64,000 nucleotides of DNA from Pterobdella sp. o SKG-2022 (Eukaryota; Annelida; Clitellata; Hirudinida; Piscicolidae): NCBI GenBank assembly GCA_964035795.1, contig OZ038322.1, forward strand, positions 24,758,359 through 24,822,358. Direction: 5' to 3'. Below the pieces are notes generated by a model. That model saw only the letters and a list, made by a program, of their open reading frames with translations, did no database searches and was not told the DNA's origin. The translations under genes and the position numbers were made by a program. Positions within the stretch are counted from its first letter, which is position 1, and every line of letters starts with the position of its first letter. Of the stretch, positions 22,725 to 34,417 are shown in pieces.

Positions 22725-25700
22725 ATGTCAAACTCAAACCAAAATTACAAGAAATCAGGGAAAGCATCGACCATCAGAAGTTATAACAACACTAATAGCA
22801 GGTAAGACCATTACTAGTAAAGTTATTTTTATATAATTTTGTTATTTTCAAAATGACTAATTGAATTTTAATTATATTTAGATATTTTGAATTATTGCAA
22901 TAAACCTTCAGAAAAAAGATAAATGAGCATTCTTCGCAGATGACTCAAAGTAGCTTGGGAAATAACTTGGTTGAAATATATATTTTAAGAAATATATAAA
23001 TTTAAAATTTTCATAATTCTAATGCCGTTAATATCACGAATCAGTTTTCAAGTGCTAACTTGTTTAATGAAGGAGAATAAAATTTTGCTTACAATTTTAG
23101 TGTAAATTTTAATATTTATGAATAAATTGAAACTTTCAGAACGATGGCATATACACTAATGAGAGATTTGTTTTCTATACATCTGCTCTTATAGTGAGAT
23201 TTTCAAATTTCTACATATTAATCCATAGCTTTTCTAATCAATCTTTTTTATGTTTAAATTCATATATATATATATATTTTTATTTATAATATTCAAATTT
23301 AATTTTCAAGGTTAAAATTTGTTCAATAAGCTATTAAATTGTATATTAAATATAATAAAGCTTAGAAAATCAATATTATATTTTTCAGCTTGAATTTTTA
23401 TTTTGTTTTTTTCAGGGTTCAATAGCCAGATTAACTGTCAAAGATAACACAATCTATGAGGGAATTTTCAAAACTTTTGATCCAAAGGTCTCAATTATTA
23501 TAAAATCAAATCCGTTACGAGTATGATTATAGTGGCATTAACTTCAAAAGTTTCTAGACCATTGAGTATTAAGAACTATGTATGCAAAATTTAATACAAT
23601 GTAATTTAATATAATTTTACATAGATATGACAATTGTAACAAGTATAACCAAATAAAATGAAATAGATAACTAAGGTTATATGAAATAAGGGTTTGGTCA
23701 TAGTTGGAATCTCATTGCCTTTTTCATTTTTAAATACACATACTTGAAAATGTTACTTAGTTAACAAAAAGCTTTGTATCATAATGAAATTGATGTGTTC
23801 TTTAATATGCTGGTTTTATTGTGACTAATGAAAAACCATATGTAAATGAAAAAATAATATTGGTTTTTTCACAGTTCTCGATTGTTTTGGAGAAAACACA
23901 TTTGGTGAACCCAAATGATACAGAAGCAACCCCTTCAAGGGAGGACATTCAAACCTCCCATGTGTTTAACTTACAAGATGTTATCAGCATTGAATTGCAA
24001 AATGTTGATATGGACTATGCTGTGACTGACTCTTTCACTGACAGTAGCATTTCCAAGAGGCTGCACAGTGGCCACAGTATCAATGAAAAGGTTACTTTGT
24101 GTTTGCTCATTAGCAAGAAAAACATTCAATTACCTCCTTAGTTTCAAAATTTTCAAGTAAATTGTACAATATTTCAATGTATTAATATCAATGGACATTT
24201 AACTATTTTTGCATCGATTTATGGAAGATCTTTGGTAAATTTATTGAGCAAAAAAAATTATATTTTTTTATAAGTTTAGCCATATGATGAAAAATTATTT
24301 CCAAGTGAATTAAGATGTTTTTAAAAGTTATTCTTGAATATCAAATGTTTGAAGAAATTGCAACCATGGGAAGATCCCCAGCCAGGCATACATGATGTGG
24401 GCTTGGAGGAGACCAGTGCCAATGGTGGCTGGAATGCAGTTGATATGTTTAGAGTTAATAGGGAGAAATACCAGATTAAATCCGATTATGACCAAAGTCT
24501 CTCCCAGTACACGTTAGTAGTCACTTGAAGTACCTTTGAACTGATTTTTATATGCATGCATTCAAATAAAGTTGAATTTTTGGTTCTGAATAAAGGCTTT
24601 TTGTGGTGTGTAAGGTTTTTATTTATTGAAGTTTAAAAAGTTTCCAATTTTCTGAGGCATAGATTCATTCAAACGTCATGGTTTCTATTTTTTTAAATAT
24701 ATCTTACTTGTGAACAGTAGCAATTGTTTCAACTGCCCTTCAATGGTGGTCAGTAGGCTGGCTTATGTCTAATTTTTCATTATTAAGAAATCAATATTGG
24801 CACTTGCGTGAGTAAATATTAAATCATTGAAGTAATTGTCTCTCAGAGGCATGTGTTGCGCTTGAAAATAAAACTTCACGTATCCAAATGATTTCAAAGC
24901 AATAATCTCAGCCAAGAACCCAAAAATCAACGTTAACTTGTTTTGAGACTGAAGTATTAGAAAAATATTTTTTTAAGGCATTTAAAGTTTTATTCAGGTG
25001 TTGAGGGTCTAGGCATTTATATTCAATCAAATCTTTTTAATATTAAAAGTGATGGTTTAAATTAGAAAAAAAAAATTTAATTTTTGGCAGAACTCCTATG
25101 CCCAATCATGACACAGAAGAGTTTCACAAGTACAAGGAGAAGGCTGCACTCTGGGCACTGGAGATTGAGTCATCAACCGATGCATTATCAAGAGCAGAGT
25201 TGGAAAACACCAAAGATGAGGAAACTCTCCATAGTGCAGTGATCAGAGAAAAACCTTTTCAGTCTAACATTTCTACTTCCAACTCCTTTGCTCACACCAC
25301 CACTTCCAACGCTTATACTACAAATTCTAACTCGCTATCATATAAGAACACTTTGCTCAATGGTGCACCTCACCAATCAAACAAGACAGCAAAAAATGAA
25401 AGCATCGCTGCTAATAATTCTTTTTATAACAGAAACATAAGACAACAAAGTAGCGGCAATAACACGCTTTCTAATGCTGCCCAAATTAATACTTCTTTGC
25501 CCAGCCATACCAACGCTAGCAATCAAGATCTTGCCAAATTCAGTGGCCAAAAGGTGCAAGGACAACACAGGCACTCAGCCACTACTCCATCACCAGTCAC
25601 AAGCACTCCAAACCACACCCATCAATCAAACAATATGCAAGGTAAGCTCCATTTGCTTTCTATTTGTTCTCATCTTTTATTTCTATCATTCCATCATTCA

Positions 25701-28139
25701 GTTCTTCTAAGCTAATTATATGTATTTTATATAAAATGCAAAAAGATTCAACTTTCAAAGGCCATTTGGAGTGATAAAAATTTAATTTCAGTTGTCACTC
25801 ATGTTTTAATTAATATTTCAAAAATATTGGTGACTACAATATTTCAAATGTTCTTTTCAAAGCAAAACTTTTGCAAAATTTTTATGAAAAGTCTTTGAGT
25901 TTGATATTTGATTAAAAAAATTTGAAACACATTCTTATGTATCATCATCATCACCATTTGAAACACATTCTTATGTATCATCATCATCACCATTTGAAAT
26001 ACATTGTTATGAGTAAATGACACATTGAGTCTTGAGCTGCTTTCATTGCAACTTTTTGTGGCAGGTGATGGTATTTCTAAAAACAAGCAAGTTTACCACC
26101 CTTCTGGCACCTTGCACCCATTTCAACAACAGCCCCCAATGATGAACCCCATGCATGGCATGGCCAACAAGCACCCTCAAATCCATCATCAGGCTACCAG
26201 TAATTTCTCTGCTTCTTACAATACTCCCAAGCACAATAAGCTTAGAGGAAGTTCTGATGCCTACATAGCTCACCAGGCTAGCACAAATGTCTCTGCAGGC
26301 AGAGGTGCACACAAAAACCTTTCTTCTCATCCTGCCCAACGTCCTCCAAAGAAAGCTGATCTCGAAGAATTCCACAAAACATTTGTGGTTTGTTTCTTTT
26401 TTCATTTGATTAAATTTAATGTATTTCTCTTTGAATGCTACAAATATTTGATATTTATTTCAGTTGTCAGATACAAGCGTAAAGACCACTGTAAACAGTA
26501 GTAATCTTCCCTGCACAGAAGTCAAGCAAGTTGTCACTACTACATGCCCTCACTCTTTTGCAGCCACTTCCACTGTATCAACTGTGTGCACCAATGCTAC
26601 TGAATCTAAGCCATCTACTTCATTAGTTGGTAGCAGTACTACTGGCGCCAAAATAGTGAATACTGAAACTCAATCTACTGAGATTGTTGAAAAGAAGTTA
26701 GACATTATTTTTTGAGTTTTTATACCCAAAAATTTACCAAATTTTAATTATCCAAGCAGAGGATTTAGTCTCAATCCTAATGCTGATGAATTCGTTCCTT
26801 TCAAAGCACCCCAAACAATTGATTTGACTTCATCAAAACCAATCACCTCACCACCCATTGCTAATGCACCTTTTCCTCCTATTCAACCTTATGTTTTCTG
26901 TCAAAATTCACAAATGTCTCAACGCTTTTCTAAAAAAGGTTTTTGCAATGCTTTTATGAATATCTTTTCAAAATTTTGAATTCTTCCGAAATGAATTATT
27001 TTATATTCCAAAATTTTATTTTTGTAATTATTAATTATTTAATTGTGATGCTCAAGCAACAACACCTGGAAAAAGAGCCAATACCCCGGGAGATATGGTG
27101 TCACCTCACTCCCAGAATGCCACCATGATGACCGGCTCCCCCTTGATTGCTCCACCTACTCAGTACATTTTAACTCCCCATCAAGTAAGTACATTTGTTG
27201 CCTCAATTATGATTTGCTTCCATATTGTTTTAATTTTCTGTAATTTGTTTCTTTGTTTCAGCATCCACAATTAAGGTTCTGTTTGCCCTTTGTAGACCAA
27301 TCTTCGGTTTTTCGTTAGTATTTCACTAATATATGCAAATATTTCCAATTATTTATTTGACTACAAAGAAAGTTTAATATTCAATGCTTCAACACATGTC
27401 AGTTCCTCAAATACCTGGAGCTTCTAATGTTATTTCAACGCCTCAACTTCAACTCCAACACCAGCTTTACTTGCAACAGCAGCAGCAACAACAACAACAA
27501 TCCTCAAACAATGGTGGCACTGGATCAGGGGCGCCTACTCCAGTGCAATATCTTCCTCAAGCAGGCATTCAACATCCACAATTGCAACAGCCCCAACAAA
27601 ACCATGCTCTTTCTTCTGTCTACCATCATCTTCCCATTAACATGACCTTTCAACCTCAGCAACAACCACAAATCCACTCTCAACAACAACATATGCAGCA
27701 AACTGCCAACAGCATCAACTCACAAATGGTCTACGCAGTACAGGGCTTTCCATCTGGTCATATGCATGCACATCAGCAACAAGCCGCTCCCGCAGCTTAC
27801 AACTTGCCTCAAAATGTGCAACCTCCACATTTCGTGCCACACCCAAGCATCCCTCCAGTCATTCTGCAACACCAACAACAAACTCCTCAACAACACAACC
27901 AACCAAGCATGGGTCATTTCTTCAGTGAGTTTGATGGCATAGCTTGTTTTCTAAACAATTAATCAGTATTCTAACAATTTATCTTTTTATTTTCATTTCC
28001 GGTTAAATATTTAAAAAATCTTCATAACACTGGTGGACTAATGCCAAAATGATTTTCAGGTGTTGGACCTCCAAGCATGAACACAGGACAGGCTAATAAT
28101 AATTTCATCTTAGGTTCTTTCCAAATTTTTTTTCATTGA
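22725..28139 (+). CDS. ATXN2: Ataxin-2 homologue, 14 exons
   Basis: Exons with every phase closing: 22725-22801, 22912-22969, 23140-23193, 23416-23520, 23875-24090, 24355-24512, 25091-25641, 26065-26387, 26464-26696, 26760-26938, 27057-27184, 27262-27313, 27403-27924 and 28060-28139. They give 911 residues. An Sm-like fold (GIYTNERFVFYTSALIG, NTIYEGIFKTFDPK, LQDVISIELQNVD) occupies roughly residues 45-170. The LsmAD domain follows (GWNAVDMFRVNREKYQI, DQSLSQYTTPMP, EFHKYKEKAALWALEIESS). A disordered Ser/Asn/Thr region then leads to a PAM2 motif, LNPNADEFVPFKAP, which binds the MLLE domain of poly(A)-binding protein. A Gln-rich C-terminus has a pure run of eight Gln. The family acts in cytoplasmic mRNA stability, translation and stress granules. 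The two short N-terminal exons and the 52-nt exon at 27262 rest on phase agreement. The C-terminus could extend by alternative splicing at a TTAG|GTTC site near 28112. Confidence 0.93.
23745..23790 (-). mobile_element. MITE fragment in an ataxin-2 intron
   Basis: AATGTTACTTAGTTAACAAA followed by AAGCTTTGTATCATAATG is the reverse complement, with few changes, of the centre of the elements at 15318 and 60184 (AAAGCTTTTCGTTAACAAAG, TAACATTATC). Confidence 0.5.
25921..26010. repeat. 36-bp tandem repeat, about 2.5 copies
   Basis: The unit TTTGAAACACATTCTTATGT plus ATCATCATCATCACCA lies head to tail in the intron before ataxin-2 exon 8. Two copies are identical and the third is diverged. Confidence 0.8.
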
Positions 28140-29222
28140 AGTTTTTTTAGCTTTTTCACTATTTTAAAATTTTATCAAATGTTGCCTACTTCAATAAAAA
28201 TGTCCAACAGTCTCTTCACAGCCTTCGCAGTGAGCAAGACTGGTCTTGCATTATGGAGGAGGGATAATGATGATAGATTTCTTTAAGATTAATTATGTTT
28301 CTTATTTAAAATTATCTAAATGATTCAAAGTATGTTAAAAATGATCTTTAATTTCATTATTTTTTTTTATTCAAACCAAATTAGTTTCCTTGCTGACCAC
28401 TGATGTTGGCTTTATGTTATCCATTCACGTATCAGTATAAGTATCATGCTTTGAATCTGAAAAACATATGCATTTGTATCAAATCCTAATATAAATTCGA
28501 AGTGGCGAGTGTTGGTGCAACTACCATGTTTATGGCAAGGTAGGATTATATATGTGAAAAATTTGGTTAGCTTTTTATATCTTTAAAGGTTATGCCGTGC
28601 GCTCTATGGTTCGATTGTCTACATGAATATTATTTTGAATGTCATCCAAAGTTCTAGGTAATTTGTAAGTTCTATAAATTATAATTTATATAAATGATTA
28701 GGTTGGGGGAATAAATAAAGTTGAATTTCCATTAGTTTTGGTGTTAGGTGCTAGTGGCTCCAATGGTAAATGCGTTCCTTTCAAATCTATGGTATGCTAT
28801 TCTAATTACGTTCTTGCACTAAATATTAGTATCTTTAATATCTTATTATTTTGAAATATGTAGCGAGTGGTTAATTTGGAATAAAATTATCGAAAGACTT
28901 CGTTTTATTGAACAAAAACTCCTCTGCATTTCGCAAGTGCATCCAAACAAAAATATCAACAAAGATTTGAGATTTTTCATTAGAATGATTTTTGTTTAAG
29001 ATCTGTTTGCTTGACGATTCTTCCCTCAATTCTAAGGTTGTTCATCAAAAATGGAACTGGGTTTTTGCATAAAACGGAAAATTACATACAAAATTCGAAT
29101 TTTTTTTAATAAGATAAATACTGATTTTGAAAACTAACCACAGTTTCTTATTTGAAAAATTGTTTGCATAAGAATGTATTGAAATTCTCTATAACTTCAT
29201 AGACAATTAAAGTCTCGTGTAA
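28140..29222. other. Intergenic between convergent ataxin-2 and Dlx genes
   Basis: 3' flanks of two convergent genes. It holds A/T runs compatible with untranslated regions and no further gene, RNA or repeat that I can support. Confidence 0.55.
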
Positions 29223-32200
29223 TTACCAATCTGAAGCGCTTGAAGTTGTAGGAGTGAATGCCGTTGAAATTTCTGGCAGAGCGTTATGAAGGAAACTATT
29301 GTCATAAGTTGACGCATTGTTGAGATTATTATTTGTGTAGTAATTGTTCCAAGAAAAGTTTGGATAATTATAAGGGAGAGAAAAACGAGGAGTTATCTGT
29401 TTTATCAGCTGCTCTGATGAAGGTGAATTGTTACTTGTTGCGGCGACTGAACGTTGGTGTGGCTGCAAAGGATGAGAATAAGGATTAAATAGCGTGTTAC
29501 TGGAATGGCTCAAAGGCTGACTTATAGAAGTTAAATATTCACTGGAAAACAAACTAGAAGAGTGAGAATTGAAGATAGATTGTTGGTTTACTGAGCTTTC
29601 GTCATAACTGCTCACAGCCCCCAAATGGTCATCGTTTGTTGCAGCTGTTGTGTGAAACAGAGCAGAAGGGGTGAAAATCTTATCTACCGCAAAATCCAGG
29701 TTATTGAAAAGTGTAGATGGCATGGAAGGTTGAGGGAAGAAGGTATTACTTGAAGAAGAGAATTGAGGGGTGAAAGACATTGAAGGTAAGCGATAAGTGA
29801 TGGGTGTGGATGCTATATTGGCACGTTGACTTGTTGGCGAAAATGGAGCATAATCATCTTTGAGCTGGCTATAAGGTTGCTGTTGTTGGCTGGAAACAGC
29901 GTCGTCGTCATCACAATCATCCACGTCATATTTCCTTCGTTTGCGAGAAGATGAGTGCAAGCTGGCCGTTTGAGCAGTAATGTTTGATCTCTCTTTTTTC
30001 TCCTTACTTCTCCGATTCTGAAACCAAATCTTTATCTGGAAATTTATTTTTGAGTTTAAATGTGGTTTCTTAATGGATGACAAAACTCAAAATTATAGCT
30101 CATAAATTATGAGTTTTGAAAAATTATTGTCACAAAACTATACAGTAGCTTTGTATCTTAACATGAAATGTAAGGTTATAAGCATTTCGATAATACTAGT
30201 ATGGAGTGTTTAAAATTTTTTTAAATTAGTTATAATAAAGAATACAAAACTTGAGTATTAAATGAGCCTAGTTTTGTATAAATAAATTTATCCATTTAAC
30301 TTCATGTCCTTTACATTCCTATATTAAAAGAAAAAATATTCTGAACTTTTAGGTATGAAAACCAACTTTTGAATTTCAATATTAGATATAGTTTTGGTAA
30401 GAGTAAATATTAAAATCTCAGAAGTAGTGTAATTATGAAAATCAGTTATTATCTCCGGTTTTAGCAGGATGTAAACAGAAGCACTGAGTGTAATTATGTG
30501 TGGCGTTGAATAGAATTTTGATAAAAATATATGCATAATTTTTCTTCGATAAAAAAGTTTGATTAAGAAAATAATTGTTCAAACTTAAAAATTGAATGTT
30601 CAAATGCTTTTTTTTTATAGTTGAAACTAATTCATCATCTGAATGCATCTTAACACATTTCGGGGGAGTTCACATATGAAGCATAAAAATAGCTGCCATA
30701 TTTCTAAGAAATGCTTCACGATAATTGGTCGTGTAATAGTTGTTTTGAGAAATCTGCTTGGAAAGGTTCTTATTATGAAATATATTTGAAATTTCATAAA
30801 CCTCCAATAGTCTTAAAAGCTCTAAAAACAACAAAACTTTTCAATACTTTAGTTTGATAACAATATTTTCTTCATTAAATTTTCAAACCTGAGTCTGACT
30901 AAGGCCCAAATGTGAAGCTAATTCTCCTCTGTCAGGCAAGGCCAGGTAAGCGTTCTGCTTATATCTTCTGTTGAGTTCTTGCAGCTGGGCTGTCGTGTAT
31001 ATTGTCCTAGGTTTACGGGCTTTCTTCTTACCTCCTTCTTCAGTATCCATATTATTTTCACTCTTAGTTTCTGAATCTTCATCGTCCAAACTTTCTTTCT
31101 TCAAAGCTTCTCTGTCTTCATTTGCAGATGCCGTATCTTATAGAAAAGTAAGAATATTGTAAGGTTGATGAATCTAGGAAGTTTTAAAAAATATCCTACA
31201 GAAAAATTGAAATTGCTGATGAAACAAATTAGAAATGAATTTATCATAAACATTGTATTTATTTCTGCTTTGATTTGACATAATCTAAAAATTGCACTTG
31301 CCACGTAATTCACTGAAATTGTTTTGGAGCATCGCCGGTTTAAGAGAATTCAATTCGTGTTGATATTTTGGCAAAAAAAAATAGTTATTGTTGTTGGAAG
31401 ATGGCGAGTTGTTGAAGTTAGTGCTATTAATTGCGTGACTGTTACCATGCGTTTCGATCAGATTGAAAGGAAAAATCCTTGATGAAAAGTTATTGGTTAA
31501 TTGAGTTTGTGGAGTTGAGAAATGGTTTGTGAAATAACTATTTGAGATGAAATTATGGTGAGGCTGTTGTATCAACTGTGACCGTTGTTGTCCCTGGTGG
31601 TAAGGAAGAAAGTTATGGAGTTGGCGTGGCATGGCGGGCTGCAGAGATGTCAAAACGTTCTCATGGTCATCGTTCTTTGTGCTCGTCACATTTTCAAAGC
31701 TGTTCTCAATGATTTTTTGGTCTTTTTTAGATTTAAAAAGTGAAGTGTTGAAAGAGTAGTTGTTTTCATTGAGTTGTTGTATAAACTGCGGATTTTTTGG
31801 CTCTGTGTGGTCAAAATTTGACAGAAAATGCTGGTTTTGTAGGTGATTTTGGGTTGGTTGGAAAGAGAACTGATGTTCCAGCGTTTGCAAGGAAGGTTTG
31901 GTCAGTGAGATGAAAGTTTTGCCTTCAGGACTGACGGGACTTATTTCAATTAGACTTCGTTCTTTCAACACATCTGAGTGATCTGGAAAATCTTGGGATT
32001 TTTCAGCATTGTTTAAAAGCTTTTCGTCAGTTGGACCTATATCCGTATAAACAAATGGTGCTTTGGTCGATGGCGATGATTCACTTTGATCAACATTTTT
32101 TAAACATTTCTCTTCATAATTTGGAGTTTGGGGTTTTTTAAACTTTTCTTTAAAATCTTCGGAGTGGTCTGGGAGGTTATTATGTGGTGTTTCGCTGTTG

Positions 32201-32268
32201 GAGTTTTGAGTTTCTGTGCATAAATCTTGTGCAATGCTGTCTTCAGGGCTCTTTTTTGAGTCCTCCAT
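29223..32268 (-). CDS. Dll: Distal-less / Dlx homeobox transcription factor
   Basis: Three exons, 32268-31302, 31136-30889 and 30035-29223, close in phase and give 675 residues. The homeodomain, about residues 362-421, has the Dlx signature: [39 protein letters not shown], then [14 protein letters not shown]. The second intron falls after Q44 of the homeodomain, the position used in Dlx genes. The first intron has a GC donor (G|GCAAGT) rather than GT; a phase-1 join at that site restores an Asp codon. An acidic/basic linker ([18 protein letters not shown]) precedes the homeodomain. The N-terminus of about 320 residues is Asn/Ser/Pro/His-rich and far longer than in typical Dlx proteins, which total about 250-350 residues. 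The C-terminus is Ser/Asn/Tyr-rich. Nuclear DNA-binding regulator of appendage, ectodermal and neural patterning, by family. Confidence 0.95.
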
Positions 32269-34417
32269 TCTCTCAGTCAACTCTTTATCAAGTTTGTATT
32301 AAACGTTTTAATAAATTCAATGCTTTTGTTTAATTCATGAGACTTGGAGAAATTTATGTAAGCTTATTGAGGTGAATTTCAAATATTTTTTTCCAAGTGT
32401 AATTTTTAAAAAAACTTCAAAAGTGGGCATAATTTTATCAGCACAATTTTAGACAATTATTAAATAAAGACAATAACATTAGAGGCATATCAATATTATA
32501 AATCAAATGATTGGCAGGCTTTTTGAGCTTCTGATTGGTTGAAGACTTGGAAACTGAGAGCTCGAGATGCCAAAAGAATAATTTTAAAGTTTTACTTTCA
32601 AAAATATTTTTCCATATTAATTATTGTTATTTTTATAAAAAATATATAAATAATTAATCTCACAAAAATTTAGCTTCAAACCAATACAGAGCCATTGTTT
32701 GCTGGACTTAGGAGCATTCTTTTAAAAACTTTAAATAAAGATTGGTTTTCGGAGATACTTGAAATTATGAGTATATTTTATTCAAAGTTGAAGGAACATT
32801 TCAAACATTTTAAAATCGTCCCACACTACATGTCTTGAGATAGCTCACGTAATCTAACGAGTCCATTATCCCACTATTACTAATAAAAGTTTAATTTGGT
32901 GAAAAAATAAATGCCGTTGTAATAAAAATTACGTATTTAATTCAATTAAAAGAACTGTGTTTCAGGCTATTTCAGAGTGGTTTCCCAAGCCTTACTAATA
33001 TTTGAAATACTGCAAGTCTCATTAAAAACGTTAACAATCTAATCAAAATCAACATTAAATATATGCAATTAGGTTATTATCTTAATATGATAAATTAACT
33101 AATTTTTCAAAATTACCTCGTTTATTTCAATTAGAAAACCTTCAACAAAAACTAAAACGTTAATTCTCTTAAGCCTTTTTATTACATTTAAATATCATAC
33201 CTCTTATGTTGCGCACAAATTGGCTGCCAGCAGTGCTACGTACAAAAGTTAGAATACACATAATATTTATACACTATAAATACAAGAATGGAAAGTTTGA
33301 ACCATGTGGCTAATGAGAGGTACTACATGGCTGCTAGAGGTGTGTAAACATGCTGTGCTCTTCAAAACACCCAACACTCTTGTTGTCAACCGGTAGATTT
33401 TGTCCACAATGGTCCGGCTGATCTGCGATGGAAGTTGAGTTTAGAAAAAACTTTTAAATTTCAGAAAATTGAAATAATGAAAGACTTTTCAAATAGCTAA
33501 AAAATATGTTATGAAAAAATGCACAATAGAAGTAAAAAGTTCAAATTTAAAGCACTGTTACTAATGAACTAAGGTGTGTCAGGCATGCTTTTGTAGCCGC
33601 GATGTACACAAAAATTCAATCAAACTTTACAAAAATTGTTGAATTGAATAAATCATAAATTCATGAAATTTTCGGCGTTCACATAAATTCACTTGTTTCG
33701 GCGTGGGACGCTGTTCACGACGGTTGTGCTCCCATTTAATGATAAGTTCCAAGTATTGCTTAATGTATTAAAGACACGTCTCTTATGAGTTCTCAAATAA
33801 ACTTTAAAAATTTCCTATATTGAAATTCGCACGATTTTTGTATATAACTTATCTCTTAATTCCATCAAATTTTGTGATTAAACATTTTTTTAATAAAACC
33901 AGAAAAAATCTCAAATAGCTTGAAGGAACAGATGATAGGGAAAAATTAAAATTTCATTGTTGAATCGAGAGGTTTTTTTCTAAAGTTGCACAAAGGTATT
34001 TTTGAGAAATTGATTGATTTTATAAAGAAATTAGCACTCTGGTATGCTCAACCCACTCGAGTTGACCATTCCAGTTAATGTCAAAACTAGGTTTATTTTC
34101 ATCAACTCAAAGTTTTATTTCAAAATTTTTTTAAATTTAGCAAATTAGCTTTAATTCTCATCAAAAATTTGTGATCTGTTCTTTTGAGCTGTAGATTCAG
34201 CAGCTTTTTCGTTTATATAACCCTCATGAGGTAGGTTCAAATTACTATTTAAACTATTCCATAATCTTTTTTGGAATAAAGTTGTATTTAATTAACAAAA
34301 GTATGTACAAGCTCAATAATTTTAAATTTGAGCATAACTATTTTGTTTTTTTCACTGTAATTAGAACTTGATTTAATAGTTTTGGTTCTATGCTTGAATT
34401 CTATAAGCTATAATTCT
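32269..34417. other. Intergenic between divergent Dlx and RTF1 genes
   Basis: The shared upstream region of two divergently transcribed genes. Two inverted CCAAT boxes at 32511-32545 lie about 250 bp upstream of the Dlx start. A less AT-rich block at 33200-33430 may be regulatory. I see no coding sequence. Confidence 0.5.
32511..32545 (-). promoter_or_regulatory. Paired CCAAT boxes upstream of Dlx
   Basis: TGATTGGCAG and CTGATTGGTTG lie about 20 bp apart, and both read as CCAAT on the coding strand of Dlx. Their position about 250 bp from the start codon suits a proximal promoter. No TATA is evident nearby. Confidence 0.4.

Noticed and set aside
26043..26405. Minus-strand 120-codon frame over an ataxin-2 exon
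   Set aside because: Antisense shadow of a coding exon whose sense reading closes in phase with its neighbours.
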